Below the pieces are notes generated by a model that made no database searches, was not told the DNA's origin, and saw only the letters and a list, made by a program, of their open reading frames with translations. Both the position numbers and the translations under genes were made by a program. Below are positions 11,605 through 21,276 of a stretch of DNA of 64,000 nt, in pieces (position 1 is the stretch's first letter; the number at the start of each line of letters is the position of its first letter). Source of the DNA: Triglochin maritima (lineage: Eukaryota > Streptophyta > Magnoliopsida > Alismatales > Juncaginaceae); the NCBI GenBank assembly GCA_963682175.1, contig OY821788.1:17192001-17256000 (forward strand), in the 5' to 3' direction.

Positions 11605-12398
11605 GTAGACTCTCTTATTTAAAAGGTCCGATCTAACCTTTCTTTCTCAGTTAAATCCCCATATCATATCCTTCTTGGCCCTTGCCCATCCTTAGACTTC
11701 GTATTGCTGATTTGGAGCAAGAATGCGCCGCCAAAAAATTGTGTCCTTGCTTGGTTTATTTTCCATGGTAAGACTTTGACAGAGGTAGCCTTAAAATCTC
11801 GGGGATGGTATTTGGCTAGTCGATGCCCACTTTGTTTAAAGGAAGAGGAGCATAATGATCACATTTTCAGGAATTGTGAGGTTACCAGAGCTTTGTTAGA
11901 TAAGTTTGGGGCCAAGATTGGCAAAAGTATGGCTGTTGTGGGCGATGACTTTAGAGACTTTTGGTTTAAGTAGACCTCGGACATCCCTAATGGTCATTTT
12001 ATGTTGGCTGGAAATCTTGGCCCTCTTGCCTTATGGTGGAATATTTGGGTCGCACGCAACAAGCTACGGTTTGACAATAAGAAAATTGTAATTGGGAAGA
12101 TCTGACAAAAGACTTTTCGAGATGTCTACCTGTGGCAACAAACTTCGGGGATTGCGGCGGATTTTCTGTTTTTAGTTTAGTATCTTGGTGGGCTTCTCGC
12201 TGTCTCGTGTTTTTTTTCTTTTCTTCTCCCACTTCTTCTGGGACATCTTGTCTTCCTACCTCTGGCTTTGGTTTTGACGGGGTTATGTTTTTTTCCATCT
12301 TTTTGGTTTTTCTTTTCATCTCCCTGTTTTTGTTTTGTTGTTCACCTCTTGTATCCCTTTTTTTCTAATCTATCAATGATCAATTAAAATATATCAGA

Positions 12399-12683
12399 CA
12401 GGTTAATACAACCCATAAAATTTCATCAACCTCTACAAAAAGATAAAAGTTCAGCACTTGAACATTAACATTACCGATGAAGACTGAAAAATCACTGGTT
12501 GCCCATACATAGAGAGAACTACCTGGAATGGGTGGTAGTTGTGGACCGGCAACCTAAGGAATGGCTGACCGGTGCTGGGAAGGCTAACTGACAGTGAACA
12601 ATACTCCTCGATGGTGAACAGTAATAGATGATGGTGGTGAGGATTAGGTGGAGGCTAAGCTTAGAACCTAAGCTCTTGTACCA
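12399..12683 (-). mobile_element. Copia internal remnant next to the PBS
   Basis: This piece lies between the LINE end and a copia 5' LTR. On the minus strand it begins with TGGTACAAGAGCTTAGG (12667-12683), a decayed form of the copia primer-binding site TGGTATCAGAGC complementary to initiator tRNA-Met. A leader follows, with no intact gag. Together with 7291-8012 it looks like a deletion derivative of one copia element into which the LINE inserted. Confidence 0.6.
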
Positions 12684-12831
12684 TGTGGAATAGGGTTTTG
12701 TTATCTATGTGTAACAGAGAATACATAAGGGTATATACAGGTAGGACTCCACATAGACGAATATCGATATAACTCATATAACCCAATTGTACTAATACGC
12801 TAACGGTAGTTCTATTTTACTCTTTCCGTCA
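12684..12831 (-). mobile_element. Probable 5' LTR of the deleted copia element
   Basis: A short segment of about 148 bp bounded by TG and CA on the + strand (TGTGGAATAGGG to CTTTCCGTCA). It contains on the minus strand a TATATACC box and directly abuts the PBS-like sequence. The outer boundary is approximate because no second LTR copy is present for comparison. Confidence 0.5.
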
Positions 12832-13222
12832 GTGGACTATGACAAATATCATTTGGTCTGATAAAACTTCACTTATACAAGAAATATTTTAGAACCTAGG
12901 GGGAAACGTGCCTTGTTACGAAAGATGGTTTTTTTATGTTATGGAAAACTATTGCAGCTTTCCCTTCGGAAAGGAAAAAATCTAGAAAGATTACTATTAA
13001 AGGGGGAGTGAAATGCTTAATGATAATGCAATCTCCTGAAATCAATTGTTACTACTTCATGCTCCATTTCATCTAGAACTCGATCTATTTAACCTACCAA
13101 GTTTTGATAGTAAAAACATCACGAAAATGTTCATTAGTTAGTTTTATGTTTTGCTTGCATCTATTAAAATGAAATTCTAAACAAATGTTTTGCTTATCAA
13201 TTGACTGCATGTTTTTCTACAG
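12832..13222 (+). other. GCS1 pseudogene intron remnant
   Basis: AT-rich, no coding signal. It ends in a clear pyrimidine-rich acceptor (GTTTTTCTACAG) just before the exon at 13223. Confidence 0.55.
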
Positions 13223-13278
13223 ATGCATCGGGATGGTAACTTTGGAGCTTATTATGATTTGGCAACCACACTTAGAAG
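13223..13278 (+). pseudogene. GCS1: GCS1 pseudogene exon c, frameshift and stop
   Basis: A 56-bp exon encoding MHRDGNFGAYYD and then, after a one-base loss near 13260, GNHT followed by TAG (13273-13275) and AAG before a GTAAGA donor. The expected family sequence has an uninterrupted YYDFGNHTEK here, so both lesions are clear. Confidence 0.85.
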
Positions 13279-13784
13279 GTAAGAGTCATTGTCCAGCATA
13301 TGTTTAACTAAGTACATAATGGAGAGATTGAGAGTCAAGTTTGATTGCCAAAATAGGTGGTGTTACTCGGATTGCTGATTCTCTATTCAATATGCAATTA
13401 TCTGTGGACGTGTTTTTTTTATAATTAATGTGATCGATGCTATATTTCAATTCTACCTGAAATCAAGTGTTAGATTATAAATCTTCTAGCATGATCCTTA
13501 AAAATAAGGAACTGATGTAAAGTACCTTTCCCCTGCACCAAGGCACGTTTATGTTTCAGAAGACCAAACCATGATAATTTCCTTCGTGTGAATTATCACT
13601 AACAATATTTGAGTCTAATTATTTTGCCTTGTGCATAAACTTTTCAAGGTACGATTGAAGTGGCATGAGATGAAAGATGAAAAATTTGTGAAGCGTGAGC
13701 TTCTAAGGAATGTTCTGGAGACTAGGGGTGAGCAAAATTCAGTCCAACCCGAAGTTTTGGACCGAACCGGACCGATCTGTCCAG

Positions 13785-14698
13785 TCTCATATATCGATGA
13801 CATACTCATGGGAAATCATATACCTTTGCTTGAGCAAACGAGGAGTTCATTGAAATCTGCATTTTCAATGAAAGGCATGGGTGAGGCTCAATACATCTTG
13901 GGAATCAAGATATATAGAGATAGATCCCGTAGACTCATTGGCCTAAGTCAACGTACATACATTGACAAGGTCTTGGAAAGGTTCAACATGAACAACTCCA
14001 AAAAGGGCAATGTGCCAATAAGTATGGGTGTGCAACTCAAGAAGTCTCAACGTGCTGAATCACGTAAAGACTTGGAGTACATGAAAGATATTCATTATGC
14101 TTCTGCAATAGGATCAATCATGTACACCCTGACTTGCACAAGACCCGATGTCTTGTCTGATCTAAGAGTGACAACACGTCACTGAGCATTGGACTGCGGT
14201 CAAGAATATTCTGAGATACTTTAACCGGACCAAGGATAAGTTTCTTGTTTATGGAGGACAAGGGAACTAATAGCCGAGAGTTATTCGAATGCGAGTTTCA
14301 TGAGTGATCCCGACAATAAAAGGTCGCAATCAGGATACGTCTTCCTTTTGAATGGTGGAGTTGTGAGTTGGCGTAGTTTGAAGTAAACCACTATGGCCGA
14401 CTCAACCAGTGCTTCCGAAGTAATGGTTGTCGCTGAAGCAAGGAAGGAAGGAGTGTGGATTAAGAAGTTCCTTGAAGATCTTGGAGTAGTTCCCTCGAGT
14501 GAGGGAGCAATAGAGCTATTTTGCGATAATAGTGCATCTATCTCACAAATTAAGGATCCCAAATCACACCACAAATTGAAGTACATGGATCGCAAGTACT
14601 TTGTCACACGTAACTTCATCGACGAAGGCAAAATAAATTTATTATGGGTAGACACAAATATCAAAACAGTTGATCCATTCACCAAACCTTTATCCTAA
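13785..14698 (+). pseudogene. Ty1/copia RT end and RNase H fragment inside the hAT-like element
   Basis: It begins exactly at the RT active-site box (SYIDDILMG; catalytic DD present) and continues with KGMGEAQYILGIKIYRDRS, QRTYIDKVLERFNM and YASAIGSIMYTLTCTRPDV. After a stop at 14183 and frameshifts it gives RNase H (ADSTSASEVMVVAEARKEGV, ELFCDNSASISQ, VDTNIKTVDPFTKPLS) to the natural stop at 14696. The 5' half of the element is missing. Confidence 0.88.
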
Positions 14699-15948
14699 GC
14701 CAAGGGCAAAATGCATTTCGAGTCCATGGGTCTGAGGAACCATGTGATTGGCTTGATGAGTGATTAGAGAGGGTTACCCTAGTTATTATTGTTTTATACA
14801 TTGAGAATGTATGTGAAAGAAAAACTTTCATAACAAGTGAGAGATTGAAAGGAATGTGTTCAAAAAGTTTTACTTTTATATGTAAATTATTATGAATTGG
14901 ATGTGCTAACATTTTGTTCCTTGATTATGGTATTCATCTTTTGGAGGTGTTAAGGAAGAGGCGCCTGGTCCTTAACCGTAGAGATCTAAAAGATAATGGT
15001 TTACATAAATCAAAAGTTATTCACAATCATGATAATCAACATGGAACATTAATTACCGAGATAAGATTGTCGTGTTGGTCATCGATTGTTGTAGCTTTAC
15101 AAATAATTGACGACACGAGTATATAAAAGAGGAAAAGATTACTTTTACATATTGAATAGACCTAACAAGTAAAACATTATGGAATTGTGTTTCATGTCAT
15201 TAATGTTTTAATGTGTCTTGGATCCTAAGATGTGAGAGTTATATCTTTTCACTCAAGAAGTGTTTGATTTGATTATTGTCAAAAGCTATCAATGAGTATA
15301 GTGATAAAGGCAATAGTTAGTTGAACATGACTTGTGCTGGAAAAGATAGCTAGTCAAATGATTATCATTGCCCCTCTTAATTGAGTGAAGATATTAGTGG
15401 GCCGCTTGATAAAGCAAAATTATAATGTGCATAATGTAACTTGAGTTAAGTTACATAGTTATAATTAGCTTAAAGAGATCAATAAATGAATATAATACAA
15501 AGATGTCACATTTCTACTTTGTATATATTCTTAATATCATGAGGCAAGGGATGGACACAAGTGGTGCACTTACATCACTAAATGGATCGTGTTTAGTTCG
15601 AGTGGAACAAAGACATCTATGCTAATTGGGTAACTATAATGTGTAGCTAGATACCGCTTATAGTTTGAGATATTAAGTATTTAATATCGCTGCCAATTTA
15701 GCTTAGATCCTTCTATAGGTCACAGCACAAAACTGGGAAACAAGAAGCTTGATTTTGAGTTCATAAGATGTGTCGGGTTTCATGTGAAAAGGGACACATG
15801 TGGTGAATCAATAAAATCAATGTCATGAGAATTGACATAATTAGAATCATGGATAATTCATATGAGGTGTATATATTATGAGGTGTAATACATAGGATAA
15901 TATATTACATAAGATATTAATTTCGTAAAACCCCAAAAGATAAAATTT
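14699..15948 (+). other. Copia 3' untranslated region
   Basis: About 1.25 kb of AT-rich sequence between the RNase H stop and the putative LTR. No coding signal is seen. Its length is similar to the pol-to-LTR gap of the copia element at 28851-36372. Confidence 0.45.
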
Positions 15949-16015
15949 TGTTGGATATAAATCCAAATTTGACAAAGGCAAAATCGGGGTCAGCACGGTA
16001 AACCCTTTACGGTTC

Positions 16016-16365
16016 GGTCGACCGAGGTGTCTTCGGAACAGTCCACCGAACGGGGAACGGATGAACACAATTGGTTGACCGAAATTGTCTGGAGTGTCTG
16101 GACAATTGGGTTTGGTCAACCGAGCGTGAACGGTCAACCGAGAGAAAATATCCAGGAGCTATCTTGGGATATTTTCAGTAGACCGAATGTGACACGGTCG
16201 TCCGAAGAAATTTGCCAGGAGAAATTTTGGTGGGTCAACGGTCAACAGGAGCGAGACGCGGATCGTCTGAATTTTTCCATGGAATTTTCTCATGTATATT
16301 CGGTCGATTGTCTAGCTCACGGTCAACCAAATGTGTGTTAAAACCGAATGGTTCGGTCAACCGAG
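16016..16365. repeat. GGTCGACC-type array in family B LTR
   Basis: About ten motifs of the form GGTCGACCGA, GGTTGACCGAA, GGTCAACCGAG, AGTCCACCGAAC and GGTCGTCCGAAG, spaced 20 to 50 bases apart. Flanking sequence does not resemble the family A LTRs. Confidence 0.8.
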
Positions 16366-16558
16366 AAGAATTCTTCACCGAACAACACAATTTTTGCCTG
16401 AATTATTAAAAGAATAATTAGATCATGGGTTGGATTAATTCCATATTTGATCAAACATTTTTTAGATGCTTATGTGGCAATTTCGGATTAATTTTAGGAG
16501 AGTAAATGCAAGAGATCATGACTAGATAATAGTTCTTAATATGGATGTTTTGGGATCT

Positions 16559-16567
16559 TATAAAAGG
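16559..16567 (+). promoter_or_regulatory. TATA box of family B LTR
   Basis: TATAAAAGG about 360 bp before the putative LTR end. It is a typical position for the LTR core promoter. Confidence 0.5.
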
Positions 16568-17015
16568 ACCCCTCATCCTACTTGTTTTATTACATGCAAT
16601 ATAATTCTCTCTCTCTAATCCCTTCCTTAATCACCACGAAAATCTTTTAATAGGTTTAAGTTTTGGAGATAGAAATCTCAGGAGCTTATAGAGGGGTTAT
16701 TAACTAGATTCTAAGCTTAATTAGAGATTTATTGACTAGCTCCTTTCTCTCTAATCTTGTTTAGAGTTTGGTGAACAATTGGAGGCGAATCGGCGGGCGA
16801 TTCGACGAGCAACGGAACACCGGATGCTCTGAAAGGTTTTAGATAACCTTTGGGTATGATCCTCTCTCCTTTGTTTATTTTAATATGTGTAGGAATGCAT
16901 GATATTTGAATAAACATATACATGTACGTAAAATCACTGAAAATATGAAATCGATCATGTATGTTTGTATTAATTTTTTAAAAATATACACATACATAGG
17001 GACGAAATCCTACAA

Positions 17016-17378
17016 ACATCTCCTCCGAAATCCATCTACTCTGATCATCTCCGCCTCTTCGCCTCCCTCTACCACAACCTCTCCTCCCCCCTCTCCAACC
17101 AAGACTCCCCCGAGCCCCTCCTTAAGGACCACATCCGCCTTGCCCGCTCCGTCGTTGCCTCCTCCAAGCACGCCTTGGACAACAACCTCAAGATCCAGAA
17201 CCTCAAGGACTCCATCCTCTCTGCCAACGAGAACCTTTCCAAGGCCAAGAAGAAGAGCGCATTCTCGTAATTGATCGCCGCGAAGTCGATCCCGAAGCCA
17301 TTGCATTGTCTTCCTATGAGGCTGATGGCTGATGGAGTTGTTCCCATGCTACAGGAGTATGTTAAAACCTTGGTATAG
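17016..17378 (+). pseudogene. Captured galacturonosyltransferase (GAUT) gene fragment
   Basis: The frame beginning TSPPKSIYSDHLRLFASL gives a segment typical of the stem region of plant GAUT family (GT8) proteins: LLKDHIRLARSVVASSKHAL, NNLKIQNLKDSILSANENL, KAKKKSAF and then LIAAKSIPKPLHC..MRLM. In the family this precedes the GT8 catalytic domain. GAUTs act in the Golgi in pectin or xylan synthesis. A TAA (about 17268) sits where an Asn codon is expected before LIAAKS, and the match ends after MRLM. Codons are rich in G/C at third positions, unlike the AT-rich surroundings. The open frame in another register here (17...19 Thr/Pro/Ser-rich) is spurious. Confidence 0.82.
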
Positions 17379-17989
17379 GTTCCATCGATTCTTCACCCAT
17401 CTCTAACATAACCAATTCTTGTTTTAATGTTGTCCAACCATTTTAATAAAAGCTATTTTCAGGTAAAAATGTCAGGTGTTTTTAAAGATTTGAAATGCCT
17501 TTGCGGCATCATGTTAAGGACTTGGGATCCTATAGAGCTTTTCAATCTCACTGAATACCAAATCTCATTTGTCTTCTCTTTTTCCACCTGATCTATTGTG
17601 AGATGGACACAATTCTTTTGTCAGTCAAAATAAACATGAATATTTTTAGCTTTATTGATTGGTATCAATTTTCAAATTGTCGAATGCCTAAGTTTATTGA
17701 TTGCGATTAATGGTGTTTTATTTTGTTAAGTTGAACATTGTGATTCCTGAACTTGTGACAGGTTGTCTTTGTGTAGTTAATGATGGTTATGAACTTTTAA
17801 TTATTAACTTAGAGCTTGTGAACTTGTGTTAAAAATTCAAGAACAAACTTATGGAAATTTTAAAAAATAGGTCAAGCCACCCAAAAAATAATTTTAAAAA
17901 AACTAATTAATTTCGGTCCAACATGGTTCGGTCCGGTCTTCGGTCCAAGATTTTTGGGAGTTCGGGTTTCGGTCCGGTCCCGGACCGAA
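17379..17989. other. hAT-like element right interior
   Basis: AT-rich sequence with no recognised gene. The last 70 bases carry GGTCCGGTC-type subterminal repeats before the right inverted terminus. Confidence 0.5.
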
Positions 17990-18160
17990 GCTCACCCCTA
18001 CTGGAGACACCTCAACCATCATTAGTTCCTAATGTTGGTTATGTCAGTGTCTTCCCATTCATGATGGGAATCATTCCGCCAGGAAGGCTTATAATCCCCA
18101 TGCTTGATTGTTGTTAATTATAGGTTATAGGGTAGCATATTTAAAATGATTGTTTTTTAG

Positions 18161-18252
18161 AAATCATGGGTTCTTGAGAGACAATTAGAGCTCATTTCGA
18201 ATCGCTCCACCCTATGGACAGACTATGGCCTCCGTTCCCTTTCAAAATCGAG
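18161..18252 (+). pseudogene. GCS1: GCS1 pseudogene exon e
   Basis: Preceded by a TTGTTTTTTAG acceptor and followed by a GTATGT donor. It reads SWVLERQLELISNRSTLWTD then YGLRSLSKS, colinear with the GH63 C-terminal domain. The extra bases AAA after the acceptor put the acceptor junction out of frame with exon d, so splicing may be disturbed. Confidence 0.88.
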
Positions 18253-18715
18253 GTATGTAGGACAACTTTTGTGAATATCACGTCAACAACTGTTTCTCAT
18301 TTTCATTTTTGAGCTGGACTTATTAGCTTCTTCTGTCTTCTACCTTGATTCTCATTAGGTCCTACTTTTACATCGAAAACAAGAAAACATGAGATCAATG
18401 AATTCTATATGTACTTGATATGCACTATTTTGTGTCCTTTTAAACATTGTTTGGATAATGTTGTAACTCAAGCATTCCCAGCATATTTTTTCCCATTTAG
18501 CATAATGATATTTCAGGATAGAAATTACTGATATACAATTTTTGGCTTTTATCTTGCAAATGGCATCACCGTTCAAAAAATATATATATTTGTAAATGAC
18601 ATCCTAATTGCTGTAATTGCTTGTGCAGCTCATTATTTATGAAACACAACACTAAACATGACTGACCGTATTGGAGGGGTCCCATCTGGATTAACATGAA
18701 CTATATGATGCTTTC

Positions 18716-20827
18716 TGTTAGACCCTAACCCTTACTTAGGGACTAACCCCGTGATTAGTGGGTGCTTTCCATGGGGAAGGGAAGACGAAACAGTGACGGT
18801 GATGGGTGTAGGGGGCGGTTACTGTTGGTGGTGTGGTTTGAGGAGAAACCATCTCTTCATGTCTTCATTCTTCTTCTTTTCTTCTTCACAACTTCTCTCA
18901 CACTCACTTTCTTCCTCTCTTCCGACGACCAGAGATTGTGGAGGAAACTCCGACGCGTGGAGGCGAGCTTGGAGTTGTGGGGGAGCGGACGTGAGGCACG
19001 TGAGTGCAGAGGTTGCGATCGGCGGGCGACGTTGACCGAACTCCGGCGTGCTCAGTCTTCGTCTTGAGGTATGTCGGCTTACTAGCATGGTTTTATTGTT
19101 CCCTACGTGGTGGGAAGTTGTGGTCGGAGACCTCGCCGACGACGAGAGAACGGCGTAAAATCATTGCCTGTTGCAAGGTTGCTGTCAACCAAATGTCGAT
19201 CGGTGCCTTCGGGCGGTCGACCGGTTTTACCTTTTTGCCCGACTTTAACCAACACCGGTCGAACGATGCCAATGTGGCGGTCGACTGGTTGCATATGTGC
19301 TTGTGGGTTGGAGGCTTACTTTCGGATTTCGGTCGACCGTCACTTGTTTTTGGGTCGACCGGAACTTAAGTGCACTTGATAATTATGCATGTTGTTCGAC
19401 CGATTATGCTATATTGTTCGACCGTTATATGACGTAGACTATTAGGATGACCGTGGTAGTTTTCGGTCGACCGGGACCCCTAAGTCGGTCTACCGAATAG
19501 ACTTGTATGAGTTTGACCAACTCCAGATTTTGACCTCGTATTCGGTCGACCGGTTTTAGATTGTTGTTCGACCATTTGGACTTATGTGACACGCATAATA
19601 GTTCTACCATTGTAGACTTTCGGTCGATCGAACCTATTGGGAACGGTCGACGGGCTAGGCTCTTTCGGTCGATCATTTGTGTGTAGAACTGAATTCCTGG
19701 TCTTGTGATTGTGTCAACTCTGTCCACGGAAACCCGTGTCCTCGCTTAGAACGTGAGCCGGGAGGTGATGGCGGGCACATGCTCGTGCCACCCACAGACC
19801 GCCGTGTGGAAGAGTGTGGATACTTGGGTCGCACCACGTCCGTGTTGGACCGTGGTGTGACGCGTTGTTGCCTTACGCTCTGTAGGGTAGCAGACCTGAG
19901 GGATCGCGAATCCCAATTCGTGTTGACGCATGGCTCGTGGAGCATGATGACCTTGCAGACTACGGTTTGGACCCGTCTGATGATGTGCCGGACGTATGTT
20001 GTACCGTCGAGGTTTTCTCCGGTGATGATGGTGCCGATGATGTTCTGGCTTGTGGTTGTGTCGTCCGATGTTGTGCCGGACGTATGTTGTACCGCCGATG
20101 TTGTGCCGGCGATGCCGCTGATGTTGTGCCGGCGATGATCCCCGATTGGGCACCTATCCTGGGATGTTGACCGACCGGGCTACGGCTCCGTCGGAGTGGT
20201 GTAGACCACGTGGTTCTTTGCGCGGAAGTGTGGATGCTTTTCACCAATCCCTTTGGCTCGAGTAGTTACGTGTGGGGGGTGCGTTGCGTAATGTCCATAA
20301 GACCGTACGTGCCTACAGTACGTTTCCGAGGGAGACACGTTGTTGTTGCTGGACTGATGTTCTTCTGGACCCTGTTGAGGGTCGTTGTTGTTGTTTGACT
20401 GAGGTCCCATTTACGCTTGGAGGGATTTGATGCATTGCAGATGTGATATGACATGCTACTAGTATGATAGGTTCATTTACCGTACTGTTGCATTCATATA
20501 AGCGTGATTGCCATACGAGGTTTCCTAATGGGAAACTCAGGCATCGTTGTTTGATTCATGTTTCCGGACCACAGTAGGTTCTGTCGGGTGGTGATAGCTG
20601 GCGCACACAATTTGGGGACAAGATCCTCTTCGGACTCTTTGAGGTCGTCGTGATTGCTTGTACCTGTGTTTTGTTATATTGTTGTAATCACGCCTTTTGA
20701 CAAACTCTGTTGTATTATTGGTGCACCGACTGTTGATTTATATGAGTAACATTCTCGTTGATGAGTTTTATCAGATAATCTCTTGATTGTTTAATTTTTT
20801 AAATTTCCGCTATTTCAGGATGTTACA
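18716..20827 (+). mobile_element. Solo LTR, chromovirus family A (copy 4), inside an exon
   Basis: A 2112-bp solo LTR in the opposite orientation to copies 1 to 3. It runs from TGTTAGACCC to CAGGATGTTACA and is flanked by CTTTC on both sides (18711-18715 and 20828-20832). It contains the GGTCGACC array (19214-19675) and the CGGCACAACATC-type minisatellite in reverse complement (about 19975-20150). Equal length with copy 3 suggests both are little rearranged. Confidence 0.95.
19214..19675. repeat. GGTCGACC palindrome array (family A LTR, copy 4)
   Basis: Motifs GGTCGACCG, GGTCGACCGG and GGTCGATCG recur from 19214 to 19675, corresponding to the arrays of the other three copies. Confidence 0.85.
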
Positions 20828-20939
20828 CTTTCAACTCTTCATTATTACTCCCAAGGCAAGTTATATGAGACATTGAAAACTTTCAGTGCTAACAAGTCAA
20901 TCTTTCCCTCTTATAATTTGTATTCATGTCTGTCAATAG

Positions 20940-21004
20940 AAGATGGGCCATATAAAGATAAGGCAAGATTGATATACATAGAGCTCCGTAAAAACATAAT
21001 GACG
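20940..21004 (+). pseudogene. GCS1: GCS1 pseudogene exon g
   Basis: Follows a TCAATAG acceptor. With the last G of exon f it reads EDGPYKDKARLIYIELRKN then IMT, conserved GH63 C-terminal sequence. It is open. Confidence 0.88.
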
Positions 21005-21129
21005 TGTACCTCTTCTCTCATCTTTAGTCTTTGCCAATTATTATAGTTTGTGGTTGCAATGGCTTTTATTGACATGTATTTGCTGAAGGTCAATTGTTGT
21101 TTTTATGTTTTCTTCCCTTCCGATGACAG

Positions 21130-21276
21130 GAATATTGTTCGTAACTACCATGAGACAGGTTTCCTGTGGGAACAATACGAGCCAAAGAACAGAGGCAAGG
21201 ACAAAGAGCTCATCCGTTCACAGGTTGGACTGCCCTCGTCGTTTTGATTATGTTAGAGTCATATCCAAAATTATAG
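21130..21276 (+). pseudogene. GCS1: GCS1 pseudogene terminal exon h, frameshifted
   Basis: After a GATGACAG acceptor it reads NIVRNYHETGFLWEQYE and on to about 21215. The conserved end (PFTGWTALVVLIM, then ESYPKL and TAG at 21274) is in a different frame. One frameshifting indel therefore separates the two. The natural stop marks the end of the gene. Confidence 0.9.

Larger units (their letters stand above)
8013..12398 (+). mobile_element. 5'-truncated L1-type LINE (with nested solo LTR)
   Basis: A plus-strand LINE ORF2 remnant, about 3.2 kb once the solo LTR at 10406-11604 is removed. It begins in the last endonuclease motif (ISDYVPI) and continues through WGLVPFRFEKMWF, reverse transcriptase (PDGFPIMFYQKCW, SLIPKS, DFRPISLLNC, KLDLAKAYHCVD, RQGDPISPLLF, then YTDH where YADD is expected), the post-RT region (GGLGIRDIKSFNRALLGKW) and a zinc-finger RVT domain (CPLCLKEEEHNDHIFRNC) after the nested LTR. 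Stops and frameshifts occur at about 8402, 9295, 9581 and elsewhere. A possible 6-bp TSD ATCAGA lies at 8007-8012 and 12393-12398. The substituted catalytic box shows it cannot encode an active RT. Confidence 0.88.
15949..16916 (+). mobile_element. Probable 3' LTR of copia fragment (family B), with GGTCGACC motifs
   Basis: It starts TGTTGGATATAAATCC and plausibly ends GAATAAACA. It contains a strong TATAAAAGG box (16559-16567) followed by a leader-like segment, which supports LTR identity and plus orientation, consistent with the copia coding strand. Exact limits are uncertain because there is no second copy and no TSD. It contains degenerate GGTCGACCGA motifs (16016-16365). Confidence 0.5.
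13723..18000. mobile_element. Non-autonomous hAT-like DNA transposon (4.28 kb)
   Basis: Terminal inverted repeats are TAGGGGTGAGC (13723-13733) and GCTCACCCCTA (17990-18000). They are flanked by an exact 8-bp duplication CTGGAGAC (13715-13722 and 18001-18008). The 8-bp TSD and the AGGGGTGAGC terminus are typical of a widespread plant hAT group. Subterminal regions carry repeated GGACCGAACCGGACC and GGTCCGGTC motifs. No transposase is visible. The interior holds a copia 3' fragment (13785-16916) and a captured GAUT exon (17016-17378). Only about 60 bp of element sequence precedes the copia fragment, so part of the original interior was replaced or deleted. Confidence 0.92.
13649..18086 (+). 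pseudogene. GCS1: GCS1 pseudogene exon d, split by a hAT-like element
   Basis: Part 1 (13649-13722) reads VRLKWHEMKDEKFVKREL then LRNVLET. Part 2 (18009 to about 18086) continues in the same frame with PQPSLVPNVGYVSVFPFMMG and IIPPG. The two join exactly once the element at 13723-18000 and one copy of the 8-bp duplication CTGGAGAC are removed. The donor after IIPPG has degenerated to a GC-type or lost site. Confidence 0.92.
18629..20855 (+). pseudogene. GCS1: GCS1 pseudogene exon f, nonsense codon and LTR insertion
   Basis: Part 1 (18629-18715) reads SLFMKHNTKHD, TGA (18663-18665), then PYWRGPIWINMNYMMLS. A family A LTR lies at 18716-20827. Part 2 (20833-20855) continues TLHYYSQ in frame before a GC-AG type donor. 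The TSD CTTTC marks the insertion within the codons for LS. Confidence 0.92.
3178..21276 (+). pseudogene. GCS1: GCS1/MOGS (N-glycan glucosidase I, GH63) pseudogene, 3' exons
   Basis: Eight consecutive exons encode the C-terminal catalytic part of plant mannosyl-oligosaccharide glucosidase. This ER type II membrane enzyme (GH63) removes the terminal alpha-1,2-glucose from Glc3Man9GlcNAc2. Diagnostic peptides in order are [110 protein letters not shown] and FTGWTALVVLIM. The locus is dead. It has TGA at 3431, a 1-bp loss plus TAG in the exon at 13223-13278, a hAT insertion in the exon at 13649, TGA at 18663, a solo LTR inside the same exon at 18716, and a frameshift in the last exon. Normal genes in this family have many short exons, which fits. 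Upstream exons, if present, lie left of the window. Confidence 0.9.

Noticed and set aside
7459..12475. Shared GCACTTGAAC at 7459-7472 and 12463-12475 as a possible TSD or LTR pair
   Set aside because: Only 12 to 14 bases match, one copy is within the RNase H coding sequence, and the flanks do not align. Probably chance.
15949..16916. Family B LTR as an independent solo LTR
   Set aside because: Flanks AATTT and TATAC do not form a TSD, and copia coding sequence in the same orientation precedes it, so a 3' LTR of a truncated element is more likely.
16906..17306. Thr/Pro/Ser-rich plus-strand frame and Gly/Val/Glu-rich minus-strand frame over the GAUT fragment
   Set aside because: They are alternative registers of a GC-rich coding fragment. 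The GAUT-matching frame is the one starting at 17016.
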